This document shows positions 30,125 through 40,250 of a stretch of 64,000 bases of DNA, piece after piece. The stretch comes from an uncultured Granulosicoccus sp. Its GTDB lineage: Bacteria > Pseudomonadota > Gammaproteobacteria > Granulosicoccales > Granulosicoccaceae. The DNA lies in the NCBI GenBank assembly GCA_947499955.1, contig CANMQI010000013.1, positions 124,001 to 188,000 of the forward strand. Reading direction: 5' to 3'. Position 1 is the first letter of the stretch, and each line of letters begins with the position of its first letter. The translations under genes were made by a program, and so were the position numbers. The notes below the pieces were generated by a model. That model ran no database searches. It was not told the DNA's origin and saw only the letters and a list, made by a program, of their open reading frames with translations.

Positions 30125-30418
30125 ATGCAGTGCTACATTTATCGCAGCTCGATCAAGGACGGATTGTACGTGTATCTCGCTGAAGAAGATGGACTCGAGA
30201 AACTACCGGAGCCGGTTCTCAAACAACTGGGTAATCCCGAATATGCCATGACCCTGGATTTGCACCCTGACCGCAAGATGGGTCAGGAAGATGCTCGCGT
30301 GGTTCTGGACAACCTCGAATCGCGCGGATTCCACGTGCAGATGCCACGGGATATCGAACAGATGCTGCAATCCATCGCGCAAAATGCACAGCACAAGTAT
30401 GAAAACAACAACGACTGA
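30125..30418 (+). CDS. YcgL domain protein
   Basis: 97 residues of the gammaproteobacterial YcgL/UPF0745 family: MQCYIYRSSIKDGLYVYLAEED, then LPEPVLKQLGNPEYAMTLDL and LDNLESRGFHVQMP. The family function is not established. An AAAGG ribosome-binding site precedes the ATG. Convergent with the cytochrome pair. Confidence 0.92.
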   Translation: MQCYIYRSSIKDGLYVYLAEEDGLEKLPEPVLKQLGNPEYAMTLDLHPDRKMGQEDARVVLDNLESRGFHVQMPRDIEQMLQSIAQNAQHKYENNND

Positions 30419-30461
30419 AGCGAGATGGGCAAGGCCTTCATGCCCGACAATCTTCCCTGAT

Positions 30462-30538
30462 CTGGCTCATTATGCCAGATGATTGGCTATCCATGCCGTT
30501 TTGAATGCTGCTGTGCGGCCAAACAGCCACGCAGCAGC
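30462..30538. terminator. Hairpins between convergent ycgL and cytochrome genes
   Basis: Two stem-loops: ATCTGGC/GCCAGAT at 30462-30482 and a longer GCTGCTGTGCGGC/GCCACGCAGCAGC stem at 30507-30538 with one mismatch and one wobble. Neither has a convincing T-run, so they may act with Rho or only protect the 3' ends. Confidence 0.45.
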
Positions 30539-30547
30539 CTGGTGAAA

Positions 30548-30934
30548 TCAGTCTCGCGGTGCAGTTTGCAGCGGACCTTCCTGTGACGCAAAGTACGCCG
30601 CCAGGTCTTCGATGTCCTCATCCGTCAGGGCGCCGGCAAAGCCTGCCATGATGGCGTTTTCCCGAGATCCGTCCCGATAGCTCTTCAGCGCGTGTTCCAG
30701 ATAGCTCGCATACTGGCCAGCCAGAATAGGGTAGCTGACGATCTCACCGATACCCTGGGCGCCATGACAGGCGGCACAGGTGGCTGATTTCTCGGCACCG
30801 GCTGCGGCATCGCCACCCGCCTGAACCGCTGTTGTCGAAAAGCCGGCTGTCAGCATGACGCCTGCGACGGCAACGCCGCGCAGCAGAGAGGCAGCCCGGG
30901 ATGTCAATGCAATGGAATGGTTGTGCATGGTCAT
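30548..30934 (-). CDS. Monoheme cytochrome c (c4/c5-like), second of a pair
   Basis: 128 residues with an export signal (RAASLLRGVAVAGVMLTAGFSTTAVQAG) and one haem motif C53-AAC-H57. Met96 in ENAIMAGF is the likely sixth ligand. The C-terminal LTDEDIEDLAAYFASQ is typical of cytochrome c4 halves. Probably a periplasmic electron carrier, for example between the bc1 complex and cbb3 oxidase. Begins three bases after its partner ends. Confidence 0.88.
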   Translation of the reverse strand: MTMHNHSIALTSRAASLLRGVAVAGVMLTAGFSTTAVQAGGDAAAGAEKSATCAACHGAQGIGEIVSYPILAGQYASYLEHALKSYRDGSRENAIMAGFAGALTDEDIEDLAAYFASQEGPLQTAPRD

Positions 30935-30937
30935 GGT

Positions 30938-31381
30938 CTATTGGGCTCCCTGAGCAGAGAACCAGGCAGCGATATCTTCGATATCCTGATCAGTCAGCAA
31001 ACTCGCATTGGCCTGCATGGTGGGATGAGAACGCGTCTGATCTCGGTAGGCGAGCAGCGCCGCTACCAGATATTCACGATTCTGGCCCGCGATACGTGGC
31101 ACATGGTAGGTGGGGTAGGTATTGATGTAATGCTTGACACCATGGCAACCCAGGCAGGTATAGGCTTTCTCGCCACCCGCGGCAGAGTCGCCCTCTGCCA
31201 GTGCGACGGTTCCGGGCACGACAGCGCTGGCCGCAAGGCTCAGCAGCACGGCCCGACACAGGCGACCACCCACTTTGAGAGTATTCCGGCTTCTGGCGTA
31301 AAACGCGAATGCTCCGGACGAAGGCTTGGTCAGAGATTGACCGCTGCTCGCCCTGGCGGCTGTGTCACACGTGGATTTCAT
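30938..31381 (-). CDS. Monoheme cytochrome c (c4/c5-like), first of a pair
   Basis: 147 residues. A hydrophobic segment (LCRAVLLSLAASAVVPGTVALA) around 41-62 is the signal, preceded by an unusually long ~35-residue N-region; a later non-ATG start is possible. Haem motif C76-LGC-H80. Met122 in HPTMQANASLLTDQDIEDIAAWF is the likely axial ligand. Alignable by eye with the next gene, as if the two halves of a dihaem cytochrome c4 had been encoded separately. Confidence 0.86.
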   Translation of the reverse strand: MKSTCDTAARASSGQSLTKPSSGAFAFYARSRNTLKVGGRLCRAVLLSLAASAVVPGTVALAEGDSAAGGEKAYTCLGCHGVKHYINTYPTYHVPRIAGQNREYLVAALLAYRDQTRSHPTMQANASLLTDQDIEDIAAWFSAQGAQ

Positions 31382-31705
31382 TGATCAACTCGCACCAAGT
31401 TCTTGAATAGTGAGTGGGTGGTTCTTCCGTGGAAAAACCCCAGACTGTCAATTCTAGCGGCAGATGCGCATAGCGCCAACCGCAGATTGCGTTAATTTTG
31501 TCCGCCGGTGGTCATTGAGGTACTTCCGACAGGTCCGATAACGGCCCGCAACCTGCTGGCGGGACCCTGCTCGATCAGGGGTTACTCGCTGGAACAACCC
31601 CTTCTCGCTTATCGGACTATCGGCCGCACGAGCTGCCGGCATCACCCTGCAGGGCGTGCAAGAATCGGACAGATCGCACAATCGCGACCTGTCCGCATCG
31701 CCGGA
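31382..31705. other. 324-base gap with cytochrome promoter
   Basis: Lies between the htpG stop and the cytochrome pair, both on the minus strand. The part near the cytochromes holds a good sigma-70-like promoter (31451-31479). The remainder shows no gene I can support; a 75-codon minus-strand frame at 31454-31681 overlaps the promoter and has no family resemblance. Confidence 0.5.
31451..31479 (-). promoter_or_regulatory. Probable sigma-70 promoter of the cytochrome c pair
   Basis: Read on the minus strand: TTGGCG, exactly 17 bases, TAGAAT. The predicted start near 31444 gives a ~60-base leader. The same -35 hexamer appears at the rpsP operon promoter. Confidence 0.6.
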
Positions 31706-33700
31706 TCAGGCTTTCAGGGCAAGAAACATCTCGTTCATGCGCTTGACGAATCCGGCACTGTCTTCCAGTTGCCCACCATCGGCCAGCAGAGCCTGATCGA
31801 GTAACAGGTGCGCCCAATCCTTGAAACGCTCATCATCCTGCTCTTTGTCCATCAGATCGAGGATCGGATGGGTCGGGTTCACCTCCAGTACCGGTTTGGT
31901 ACTGGGCAGCTCGTGTCCAGCCTGCTTGAGCAACTGTTGCATGTGCAACGCCATGTCGTGCTGACCCATGACCACGCAGGCCGGGGATGATGTCAGACGA
32001 GTCGAGGCGCGCACATCACTGGTGCTGTCAGCCAGAACCGTCTTGATGCGCTCGATGGTCGGGGCCACAGCCTCTGCCTTCTTGCTCTTCTCTGCCTTGT
32101 CTTCATCCGACTCCTTCTCACCGCCTTCGATGGCAGACAGATCCAGATCACCCTTGGCAATGGAGACGAAGGACTTGCCATCGTATTCATTGAGGTAGGA
32201 CATCATCCACTCGTCGACCCGGTCGTGCATCAGCAGCACTTCGATACCCTTGTCGCGGAAGATCTCCAGATGCGGACTGTTCTTCGCCGCCTGATAGCTG
32301 TCAGCCGTGATGTAGTACAGCTTGTCCTGACCGACCTTCATGCGTGCAATGTAGTCATCGAGACTGGTCAGCTCACCGGCCTTGTCGTTATGACTGGTGT
32401 CAAAGCGATACAGCCTGGCAACCTGCTCCTTGTTGGCAAAGTCCTCGCCCGGCGCCTCTTTCAGGCAGGCTCCGAACTCTTCCCAGAAACCGGCATACTC
32501 TTCAGGCTGTTTCTCAGCCATCTTTTCCAGCATGCCCAGCACGCGCTTGATGGAGGCGCTGCGGATGGCATCGATGATCTTGTTGTCCTGCAGGATTTCA
32601 CGAGACACATTCAGCGGCAGATCATTGCTGTCCACCAGACCGCGTACGAAACGCAGGTAACGTGGCATCAGCTTCTCGGCCTCATCCATGATGAAGACAC
32701 GCTGTACGAACAGCTTGATGCCGTTGCGCTGGTGATTGCCGTCATACAGATCGAATGGCGCCTTCTTCGGGATGTACAGCAAGGAGGTGTATTCCTGATT
32801 ACCCTCGACCCGGTTGTGCGACCAGGTCAACGGGTTTTCGTAGTCATTGCAGACCTGCTTGTAGAAATCCTGATATTCCTCGTCCTTGATGCTCGACTTG
32901 GGGCGCGTCCACAAGGCGGAGGCGTCATTGACCTGCTCCAGCTCGGCCTGCTTCGGCTCTTCAACCGGTGCGTCTTCACCCTCTTCAGGCTCAGGTGCCG
33001 GTGGCACGTCTCCCAGCATCATGATCGGGAAGGTAATGTGATCGGAGTACTTCTTGATGACACTGCGCAAACGATAGGCGTTGAGAAATTCCTTCGCATC
33101 CTCTTTCAGAGTCAGCGTGATCTCGGTACCCCGGGATGCCTTCTCGGCCGTTGCCAGAGTGTAGCCACCACTGGCATCACTTTGCCACAGAACGGCAGCA
33201 TCAGCCGGCTCACCCGCCTTGCGCGTGATCAGCTGTACTGAATCCGCGACGACGAAGGCCGAGTAGAAACCCACACCGAACTGACCAATGAGCTTGGCAT
33301 CGGTTTTCTGGTCGCCTGTCAGCGACTCCAGAAACTGCTTGGTACCGGACTTGGCAATGGTACCGATGTTGGCAATGACTTCGTCGCGATTCATACCGAT
33401 GCCGTTGTCACTGACTGTCACGGTTCCGGCGTCCTCGTCAACACTGACGATGATGCGCAGATCCGGATCGCTTTCCAGCAGATCGGAGTTTTCGATGGAT
33501 TCGAAACGCAGCTTGTCGCAAGCGTCAGAGCTGTTGGAAATCAGCTCACGCAGGAATATTTCCTGGTTGCTGTACAGCGAATGGATCATCAGCTGCAACA
33601 GCTGGTTGACCTCGGCCTGAAAGACCATTTTCTCGCCATCAACTGGCGTCTGGCCTTCTGCAGCAGTGCTGTTGACTGAGGCGTCGGTGTTGTCACTCAT
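31706..33700 (-). CDS. htpG: Chaperone HtpG (Hsp90)
   Basis: ATP-dependent cytosolic chaperone. 664 residues. The GHKL ATPase domain shows LRELISNSSDACDKLRF, VSDNGIGMNRDEVIANIGTIAKSGT and QFGVGFYSAFVVAD. The middle domain has FVQRVFIMDEAEKLMPRYLRFVRGLVDSNDLPLNVSRE. Acidic insertions (PEPEEGEDAPVEEPKQ; EKESDEDKAEKSKK) and a slightly extended N-terminus are seen. Its promoter resembles a sigma-32 site. Confidence 0.97.
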   Translation of the reverse strand: MSDNTDASVNSTAAEGQTPVDGEKMVFQAEVNQLLQLMIHSLYSNQEIFLRELISNSSDACDKLRFESIENSDLLESDPDLRIIVSVDEDAGTVTVSDNGIGMNRDEVIANIGTIAKSGTKQFLESLTGDQKTDAKLIGQFGVGFYSAFVVADSVQLITRKAGEPADAAVLWQSDASGGYTLATAEKASRGTEITLTLKEDAKEFLNAYRLRSVIKKYSDHITFPIMMLGDVPPAPEPEEGEDAPVEEPKQAELEQVNDASALWTRPKSSIKDEEYQDFYKQVCNDYENPLTWSHNRVEGNQEYTSLLYIPKKAPFDLYDGNHQRNGIKLFVQRVFIMDEAEKLMPRYLRFVRGLVDSNDLPLNVSREILQDNKIIDAIRSASIKRVLGMLEKMAEKQPEEYAGFWEEFGACLKEAPGEDFANKEQVARLYRFDTSHNDKAGELTSLDDYIARMKVGQDKLYYITADSYQAAKNSPHLEIFRDKGIEVLLMHDRVDEWMMSYLNEYDGKSFVSIAKGDLDLSAIEGGEKESDEDKAEKSKKAEAVAPTIERIKTVLADSTSDVRASTRLTSSPACVVMGQHDMALHMQQLLKQAGHELPSTKPVLEVNPTHPILDLMDKEQDDERFKDWAHLLLDQALLADGGQLEDSAGFVKRMNEMFLALKA

Positions 33701-33750
33701 ACGGCAAATCTCCGGGAAATCTCAGGCATTGAGTTGTTGAAGTGTCGACA

Positions 33751-33779
33751 AGATCGGGGCGTGGTCGGCAGAAATCAAG
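33751..33779 (-). promoter_or_regulatory. Sigma-32 type heat-shock promoter of htpG
   Basis: On the minus strand: CTTGATT, 13 bases, CCCCGATCT, against the consensus CTTGAAA-N13..15-CCCCATnT. The start would fall about 43 bases before the htpG ATG. Confidence 0.7.
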
Positions 33780-33919
33780 CCGCCCGACGGGCAAGAACGG
33801 CACCATGCAGCTCTATCAGCATGTTATCCGGACCCAGACTCCATGGCAGACACTGCCAGCGACAAGCGCTAACGAGCGTGGCGGGCCCGGCTTGCAAAAC
33901 CGGATAGACGGACACGCAA

Positions 33920-33941
33920 AAGGCTGCCATGCGGCAGCCTT
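33920..33941 (-). terminator. Intrinsic terminator of the rpsP-rimM-trmD-rplS operon
   Basis: Nine-base-pair stem AAGGCTGCC/GGCAGCCTT around a 4-base loop, followed on the minus strand by TTTTGCG. It lies ~90 bases past the rplS stop. Confidence 0.85.
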
Positions 33942-34028
33942 GATTGACCAGCAGAATCAGTTGAATCCGAGGTCATGCACCTTGGCCTGCTTCTCGACGG
34001 GAGAAGCAGACAACAGGGAAACTGTGAG

Positions 34029-34373
34029 TTACAGCTTTTCCTTGATACGGGCAGCGCGACCTGTGAGTCCACGCAGGTAGTACAGCTTGGCGCGGCGAAC
34101 GTCACCACGTCGCTTGACTTCGATGCCGGCAACCAGAGGGCTGTAAGTCTGGAACACACGCTCCACACCTTCACCATGAGAGACCTTGCGAACCGTGAAC
34201 GCCGAGTTCAGACCGCGGTTGCGCTTGGCGATGCAAACGCCTTCGAATGCCTGCAGACGCTCGCGATCGCCTTCCTTGACGCGAACCTGTACAACAACCG
34301 TGTCACCGGCGGCGAACGCAGGCACGTCCTTGCCCATTTGCTCGGCATTGATTTCGTCGATGATCTTGCTCAT
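34029..34373 (-). CDS. rplS: 50S ribosomal protein L19
   Basis: 114 residues, the normal length. Recognisable stretches: [29 protein letters not shown], the strand [26 protein letters not shown] and [27 protein letters not shown]. Last gene of the rpsP operon, 31 bases after trmD. Confidence 0.98.
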   Translation of the reverse strand: MSKIIDEINAEQMGKDVPAFAAGDTVVVQVRVKEGDRERLQAFEGVCIAKRNRGLNSAFTVRKVSHGEGVERVFQTYSPLVAGIEVKRRGDVRRAKLYYLRGLTGRAARIKEKL

Positions 34374-34404
34374 TACTCTTGCTCTTCGATAGTAGCCGTC
34401 GGTG

Positions 34405-35142
34405 TCATTGTTCAGACGGCCCGAGGCTGGTTAAAAATAACTTGTCTTCCTTCGTCAGATCGGCGCTTGCGAGCAGATCAGGACGTCGGTCCCTTGTCCT
34501 TGCCAGAGACTGCTGACGACGCCAGCGAGCTATGGCCTTGTGATCGCCCGACAACAACACCGCCGGCACCGTCTGGTCATCGAAAACCTCGGGCCGCGTG
34601 TAGTGCGGACAATCCAGCAACCCGTCAAGACCGAAGGAATCCTCCTCCGCCGACAACGGGTCACCCAACACACCGGGCTCCAGGCGCGTTACCGCATCGA
34701 TAATCGCCAGAGCCGCAAATTCCCCACCACTGAGCACAAAGTCACCCAGCGATACTTCCTCATCGACCAGGCGATTGATTACTCGCTCGTCGATGCCTTC
34801 ATACCTTCCTGCCACCAGCATCAGGCTGCCGTGCGCCTGAAAGCGCCGCGCCATGACCTGGTCAAACGGCCGACCCTGCGGTGACAGGTAGATCACCGGA
34901 GCCTCAGGCATCACCCCCTTGCAGGAAGCGATGGCCGCGCTCAGCGGTGCTGGCGTCATGACCATACCGGGACCACCGCCGAAAGGTCGGTCATCCACCG
35001 TACGGTGCTTGTCTGTCGCAAAGTCTCGTGGGTTGACCAGTGTCAACGCCAGTTGTCCCTGTGACCGCGCGCGTCCGATGACACCCTGTTCGAGCGCACC
35101 ATCCACCAGTTCGGGAAACAGCGTAACGACGCCAACCTGCAC
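34405..35142 (-). CDS. trmD: tRNA (guanine-37 N1) methyltransferase
   Basis: Methylates G37 of tRNAs next to the anticodon, preventing frameshifts. 245 residues of the SPOUT trefoil-knot class. Motifs: [52 protein letters not shown] and [10 protein letters not shown]. Starts one base after the rimM stop. Confidence 0.98.
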   Translation of the reverse strand: MQVGVVTLFPELVDGALEQGVIGRARSQGQLALTLVNPRDFATDKHRTVDDRPFGGGPGMVMTPAPLSAAIASCKGVMPEAPVIYLSPQGRPFDQVMARRFQAHGSLMLVAGRYEGIDERVINRLVDEEVSLGDFVLSGGEFAALAIIDAVTRLEPGVLGDPLSAEEDSFGLDGLLDCPHYTRPEVFDDQTVPAVLLSGDHKAIARWRRQQSLARTRDRRPDLLASADLTKEDKLFLTSLGPSEQ

Positions 35143-35143
35143 G

Positions 35144-35686
35144 TCAGAAATCCGGATCCCAATCGATCGTGATCATTCGGTCTTTCGTGTTCACGTCCGT
35201 GATGACATCCGGCACCAGCCATGGCACCAGCACTTCACTGGATCCTTCCACTTCCTCGCGCTCATCCGAGATCACGACTACATCGTTGGCGCCGGTTTCG
35301 AACAAGCGATTCACCGGACCGATTCGTACACCGTCTACCGTCTGCACCTGCATGCCGATCAGATCGGCCCAATAGTACTCACCTTCAGCAGGTTCAGGCA
35401 AAGCCGTGCGGCTGATGGCAATGGTTGCCCCGATCAGTGCATGCGCACTTTCGGGGGTATCCACGCCTTCCAGCTGCGCGATGATCGTCTTGCCCTGAGG
35501 CTTGCCCTGCAACATCCGGACTTCTGTCCAGTTGCCACGTTGCTCCAGCCACCACGCCTTGTAGCCCACGATATTTTCGCGGGGGTTGGTATCGGAATGA
35601 ACCTTGACCCAACCCTTCAGGCCGTAGACCCCGGTGATGCGACCTAACAGGACACGATCAGCGGGCACAACAGAGGAACTCACCAC
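35144..35686 (-). CDS. rimM: Ribosome maturation factor RimM
   Basis: Needed for maturation of the 30S head and binding S19. N-terminal barrel: [25 protein letters not shown]-barrel: [22 protein letters not shown], then [28 protein letters not shown]. No ATG is present. GTG 35686 ([11 protein letters not shown]) gives 180 residues; GTG 35719, overlapping the rpsP tail, and GTG 35668 are alternatives. Confidence 0.95.
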   Translation of the reverse strand: MVSSSVVPADRVLLGRITGVYGLKGWVKVHSDTNPRENIVGYKAWWLEQRGNWTEVRMLQGKPQGKTIIAQLEGVDTPESAHALIGATIAISRTALPEPAEGEYYWADLIGMQVQTVDGVRIGPVNRLFETGANDVVVISDEREEVEGSSEVLVPWLVPDVITDVNTKDRMITIDWDPDF

Positions 35687-35702
35687 AACAGGCAGGAAGA
35701 AA

Positions 35703-35963
35703 TCAGGCTGCTGCAGCACTCACCTTGCGATGATCCTTGACGATCTTGGACACGCGGTCACTCATTTGAGCGCCAACGCTGATCCAGTAATCAACACGTT
35801 CCATGTTCAGTTGAAGTTCAGTAGCGTCGCCACGAGCTACCGGGTTGTAGTAACCCAGACGTTCGATGTAACGACCATCGCGACGTGCACGGCTATCAGT
35901 AGCAACAACGTGGTAGAACGGCTGCTTCTTAGCACCGCCGCGAGACAGGCGAATAGTGACCAT
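35703..35963 (-). CDS. rpsP: 30S ribosomal protein S16
   Basis: 86 residues starting [31 protein letters not shown], the unmistakable S16 N-terminus. First gene of the rpsP-rimM-trmD-rplS operon, with a well-formed promoter ~70 bases upstream. Confidence 0.98.
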   Translation of the reverse strand: MVTIRLSRGGAKKQPFYHVVATDSRARRDGRYIERLGYYNPVARGDATELQLNMERVDYWISVGAQMSDRVSKIVKDHRKVSAAAA

Positions 35964-36032
35964 GAGCCTAAAATTTCCAGATAATGTTATGACAAGGCCA
36001 CACGCAACAGTGCCGCCGGAAGGTAACTCCCA

Positions 36033-36061
36033 ATGATACGCAATTTTCTATCCCGCGCCAA
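36033..36061 (-). promoter_or_regulatory. Sigma-70 promoter of the rpsP operon
   Basis: On the minus strand: TTGGCG, 17-base spacer, TATCAT. The transcript would start near 36026, giving a ~63-base leader before rpsP. Confidence 0.65.
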
Positions 36062-36156
36062 CACCCCACCCAAAAAAAATTCCCCTCGGGTCGGACCATC
36101 ACAAGTCCCTGATACTAGGGATATTTCGTCACTTCAACAGCCCGAATTAACCCCTT

Positions 36157-36190
36157 AAAGGCGTGAAACAGTACTGATTTCACGCCTTTT
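36157..36190. terminator. Bidirectional-looking terminator after metH
   Basis: Perfect 12-base-pair stem AAAGGCGTGAAA/TTTCACGCCTTT with a 9-base loop. It ends metH transcription coming leftward, where only three Ts follow before AAGG; the plus-strand side ends in four Ts. Confidence 0.8.
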
Positions 36191-36232
36191 AGCGTTTCAA
36201 ATCACTCGTGAATGTGCGTCAGCTCTCATTCA

Positions 36233-39200
36233 TCAGTAAGCCAGAGAGCTCGACAGCCAGCGCTCGGACACCTGTAACGGCTCGTCCCGTCGCGCCACAT
36301 AGTTCTCGACCTGATCCTTCGTCAACTTGCCCAGACCGAAATACCGACTCTCGGGATTGGCGAAATAGAAGCCACTGACAGACGAGGCCGGCAGCATGGC
36401 CAGACTCTCGGTGATGCTGATCCCCGCATTGCCCAGTGGATCGATCATCCGCCAGATAACCTCTTTCTGACGATGATCCGGGTTGGCTGGATAACCTGGC
36501 GCTGGACGGATGCCGCGATAGCGCTCCTTGATCAGCTCATCGTTCTCCAGCGACTCATCAGCAGCGTAACCCCACAAGTTCGTACGCACATCACGATGCA
36601 GATACTCGGCGAAGGCCTCGGCCAGGCGATCGGCAATGGCCTTGGCCATGATGCTGCGATAGACGTCATTCTGCTTGTCGTATTCAGCCACCAGTTCATC
36701 CAGACCTAATCCGGCCGTCACGGCAAACATGCCGATGTAATCCTCGACGCCCAGATCGGACGGTGCCACGAAATCGGACAGCGACAGATTGTTTCGACCA
36801 TCCGGGTACCGACGCTGCTGTCGCAGGCAGTGAATGATCTCGACGGGCTCCTGACGCGATTCGTCGGCATAGACGGCAATATCATCGATATTCACGCTAT
36901 TGGCCGGGAACAGCCCGATAACCCCCTTTGCACTGACCCTGCCGGAGCTGATGAATTCGGCCAGCATGACCTGCGCATCGTTGAACAGGGTTCTCGCCTC
37001 CTCTCCCACGGTGGGGTCCTTGAGAATGCGTGGATACTTGCCCCGCAGCTCCCAGGTATGAAAGAACGGCGTCCAGTCGATGTATTCCACCAGATCTTCC
37101 AGCGACACATCATCGATTACCGTCACGCCAGGCGTCGCCGGCCGAGTGATGGGGGACTGCTGCCAGTCGATCTGCAAACCGTTGCTGCGCGCCTCTTCCA
37201 GGTTCATCAGGTCAAGCCGGCTGGTCTTGTCGGCAAAACGCTTGCGAAAGCGCTCATAGTCCTCCTCCAGCTCTTCTTCGAAACGCGGCCGATGCTCTTC
37301 ACTGAGCAGTGAACTGGCCACCTGCACACAGCGCGACGCATCCAGCACATGCACAACCGGTTGCGAGTAGCGTTCGCTGATCTTCACGGCCGTATGCATT
37401 CTGGACGTGGTCGCACCACCGATCAGCAGAGGCAACTCGAAGGACTCGCGCTGCAGCTCTTCAGCGACATGCACCATCTCTTCAAGCGACGGGGTGATGA
37501 GACCAGACAAGCCGATCATGTCCACCTTGTGCGCCTTTGCCTCTTCCAGAATACGACTGGACGACACCATGACACCCAGATCGATCACTTCATAACCATT
37601 GCATTGCAGCACCACCCCAACGATATTCTTGCCGATGTCGTGCACATCGCCCTTGACCGTTGCCATCAGCACCTTGCCGGCACTGCGCTGACCGCCCGCC
37701 TCATCTTCCATGTAGGGCAGCAGATGCGCCACCGCCTTTTTCATCACGCGGGCGCTCTTGACAACCTGCGGTAGAAACATCTTGCCCGCACCGAACAGAT
37801 CCCCCACTCGGTTCATGCCGTCCATCAGCGGCCCTTCGATGACATCCAGTGGCTTCGCCATCTCCAGCCGCGCCAGCTCGACATCTTCTTCGATGAAGGC
37901 ATCCAGCCCCTTGACCAGAGCATGCTCGATGCGCTCGACCAGCGGCAGTTCACGCCAGGCATCGGTCTGCTTTTCAGCCTGCTGATTGTCACCCCGGTAC
38001 TTCTCGGCAATGTCCAGTAACCGATCGGTGGCGTCGTCTCGCCGGGCCAGCACCGCATCGGTCACAGCCTCGACCAGCTCTTCCGGCAACTCTTCCAGAA
38101 CAGCCAGCTGACCGGCGTTGACGATCCCCATGCTCATGCCTGCGCGAATGGCGTGATACAGAAACACCGCATGAATGGCTTCACGCACGATATTGTTGCC
38201 GCGGAATGAAAACGAGACATTGGAGACTCCGCCACTGATCAGCACTCCCGGCATGTTCTGACGAATCTGCCTGACGGCCTCGATGAAGGCAACACCGTAC
38301 TCGTTGTGCTCGTCGATACCGGTTGCGATGGCGAAGATATTGGGATCGAAAATGATGTCGCAAGGGTCGAAGTCCAGCTCCTTGCGCAGCAGATCGTGAG
38401 CGCGCTGACAGATGCTGACCTTGCGCTCGATGGTGTCTGCCTGACCGTCCTCATCGAAGGCCATTATGACAACTGCGGCACCGTACCGTTGTGCCAGCTT
38501 CGCCTGCCGGAGGAACTCCTCCTCACCCTCCTTCATGCTGATGGAGTTGATGACACACTTCCCCTGCAGACACTGCAAGCCCGCTTCGATGACCGACCAT
38601 TTGGACGAGTCGATCATGACAGGGACACGGGAAATGTCGGGTTCTGATGCTATCAGGTGCATGAACCGCTGCATGACGGCCCTGGAATCAAGCAGACCTT
38701 CGTCCATGTTCACGTCGATGATCTGTGCCCCGTCGTCCACCTGCTGACGGGCGACATCCAGTGCTTCTTCGTATTCCCCGGACTTTATCAGACGCAGGAA
38801 TTTTGCCGATCCGGTGACATTGGTGCGCTCACCGACGTTGACGAACAGGCTTTCTTCCGTGATATTGCAGGCCTCCAGTCCGGACAAGCGGCAAACGGGA
38901 CTGGCCTCCGGCACCTTGCGCGGGCTTGCATTGTCAAGAACAGCGCTGAAGGCGGCGATATGCTCAGGCGTGGTGCCACAGCAGCCACCGACCATGTTGA
39001 CATAGCCCGCCGTCACCCACTTGCCAATCTCTTCAGCCATCTGAGCCGGTGACTCGTCATACCCACCGAAGGCATTGGGCAAACCGGCGTTGGGATGTAC
39101 ACTGACATGCGTGTCGGCTATGCGCGACAGCTCCTGCACGTGCTCGCGCAATTGGGCCGGGCCGAGAGCGCAGTTGAGTCCGATGAACAGTGGCTTGGCA

Positions 39201-39925
39201 TGGCGAACCGAGTTCCAGAAGGCCTCGACGGTCTGACCGGACAAGGTACGACCGGACGCATCCGTGATGGTGCCGGACAGGGCGATCGGCAGGCGCTCTC
39301 CCCGATCATCGAAGGCGCGGTTGACAGCGAATATCGCGGCTTTGGCGTTCAGCGTATCGAAGATGGTCTCAATGAGAATGAAGTCGACACCGCCATCCAT
39401 GAGCGCATTGGTCGCCTCGTAATAACACTGGTCAAGGTCGGAGAAGCTGACGTTGCGATAACCCGGATCTTCCACTTTCGGCGACAGCGAGGCGGTGCGA
39501 TTGGTCGGACCGAGAACCCCGGCCACGAATCTGGGCTTCTGCGGATCTCGGGCGGTGGCGGCATCGGCGCAGGACCTTGCCAGTCGCGCACTCTCCAGAT
39601 TCAGCTCATGCACCAGCTCCTGCATGTTGTAATCGGCCATCGATATCGAGTTGGCATTGAAGGTATTGGTCTCGATGACATCGGCGCCGGCATTCAGGAA
39701 GGCATCGTGAATATCGGCAATGATATGCGGCTGTGTCAGGGTCAGTAGATCGTTATTGCCTCGCAGATCGATTTCCCATTCGGTGAAGCGATCTCCTCGG
39801 AAGTCGCTTTCGGTCAGGCTGTGGCACTGGATCATCGTTCCCATGGCGCCGTCCAGCAAGAGAATGCGCTCGGAGAGAATGGCTCGTAGATCCGAGTCCC
39901 CGTAATTCTGCTCAGGCTTTTCCAT
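36233..39925 (-). CDS. metH: Cobalamin-dependent methionine synthase
   Basis: Methylates homocysteine with 5-methyl-THF through methylcobalamin. 1230 residues in four modules: homocysteine-binding with zinc cysteines ([30 protein letters not shown]), pterin-binding ([14 protein letters not shown]), cobalamin-binding with axial His762 in GDVHDIGKN, and the C-terminal SAM-dependent reactivation domain ([15 protein letters not shown]). I start at ATG 39925 ([10 protein letters not shown]); an in-frame codon seven residues earlier is less likely. A palindrome covers the promoter. Works downstream of MetY in this genome. Confidence 0.98.
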   Translation of the reverse strand: MEKPEQNYGDSDLRAILSERILLLDGAMGTMIQCHSLTESDFRGDRFTEWEIDLRGNNDLLTLTQPHIIADIHDAFLNAGADVIETNTFNANSISMADYNMQELVHELNLESARLARSCADAATARDPQKPRFVAGVLGPTNRTASLSPKVEDPGYRNVSFSDLDQCYYEATNALMDGGVDFILIETIFDTLNAKAAIFAVNRAFDDRGERLPIALSGTITDASGRTLSGQTVEAFWNSVRHAKPLFIGLNCALGPAQLREHVQELSRIADTHVSVHPNAGLPNAFGGYDESPAQMAEEIGKWVTAGYVNMVGGCCGTTPEHIAAFSAVLDNASPRKVPEASPVCRLSGLEACNITEESLFVNVGERTNVTGSAKFLRLIKSGEYEEALDVARQQVDDGAQIIDVNMDEGLLDSRAVMQRFMHLIASEPDISRVPVMIDSSKWSVIEAGLQCLQGKCVINSISMKEGEEEFLRQAKLAQRYGAAVVIMAFDEDGQADTIERKVSICQRAHDLLRKELDFDPCDIIFDPNIFAIATGIDEHNEYGVAFIEAVRQIRQNMPGVLISGGVSNVSFSFRGNNIVREAIHAVFLYHAIRAGMSMGIVNAGQLAVLEELPEELVEAVTDAVLARRDDATDRLLDIAEKYRGDNQQAEKQTDAWRELPLVERIEHALVKGLDAFIEEDVELARLEMAKPLDVIEGPLMDGMNRVGDLFGAGKMFLPQVVKSARVMKKAVAHLLPYMEDEAGGQRSAGKVLMATVKGDVHDIGKNIVGVVLQCNGYEVIDLGVMVSSSRILEEAKAHKVDMIGLSGLITPSLEEMVHVAEELQRESFELPLLIGGATTSRMHTAVKISERYSQPVVHVLDASRCVQVASSLLSEEHRPRFEEELEEDYERFRKRFADKTSRLDLMNLEEARSNGLQIDWQQSPITRPATPGVTVIDDVSLEDLVEYIDWTPFFHTWELRGKYPRILKDPTVGEEARTLFNDAQVMLAEFISSGRVSAKGVIGLFPANSVNIDDIAVYADESRQEPVEIIHCLRQQRRYPDGRNNLSLSDFVAPSDLGVEDYIGMFAVTAGLGLDELVAEYDKQNDVYRSIMAKAIADRLAEAFAEYLHRDVRTNLWGYAADESLENDELIKERYRGIRPAPGYPANPDHRQKEVIWRMIDPLGNAGISITESLAMLPASSVSGFYFANPESRYFGLGKLTKDQVENYVARRDEPLQVSERWLSSSLAY

Positions 39926-39960
39926 TGACACTACAGATACCTGCAAGTTAGAAACGATGC

Positions 39961-39991
39961 ATTATAAACATAAAGAAATCTTTATATGTTT
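39961..39991 (-). promoter_or_regulatory. metH promoter with overlapping palindromic operator
   Basis: A perfect -10 TATAAT (minus strand, 39961-39966) sits directly next to an inverted repeat centred on AAAGAAATCTTT with flanking CATA/TATATG (39966-39991). The repeat covers the -10/-35 spacer, so a bound protein would block polymerase. The AAAGAt-type core resembles operators I recall for ArsR-family methionine-cycle repressors (SahR); the regulator itself is not in this window. Confidence 0.6.
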
Positions 39992-40235
39992 ATTTATCGT
40001 TGAAGAGTGGACGGTTGAAAGAGCAGCTTCTGTGCCCTCTTGAGCCTCTCTGGGGTGTCTAGTACTGTCGAGTGTGACTGACAACAGGACCCGGGCATCC
40101 GAGATGCCATGCTTCTCCAGCGACAATACCGGGTTCGTGGTGACCAGAGAGCGCCCATGATCGCTAAAAGGGGCTATTCCCAAGGTAAAACGTTGTTTTT
40201 AGCCTGTTTTCTTATGATTTTCAGAGGGTAATTTT
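39992..40235. other. Gap between metH and the DUF3293 gene
   Basis: Beyond the metH operator this stretch shows nothing I can name. A 73-codon minus-strand frame (39962-40183) covers the metH promoter and has no family features. The last ~50 bases are AT-rich and end in a good Shine-Dalgarno sequence (AGAGGGT, 40223-40229) for the gene to the right. Confidence 0.4.
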
Positions 40236-40250
40236 ATTAATATCAATGAC

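Noticed and set aside
33880..33915. Possible tRNA fragment near the htpG promoter
   Set aside because: Stretches such as gcttgcaaaaccgg look anticodon-loop-like, but no acceptor or T-arm can be formed.
39962..40183. 73-codon minus-strand frame upstream of metH
   Set aside because: It runs through the metH promoter and operator, and its sequence has no protein-like pattern.
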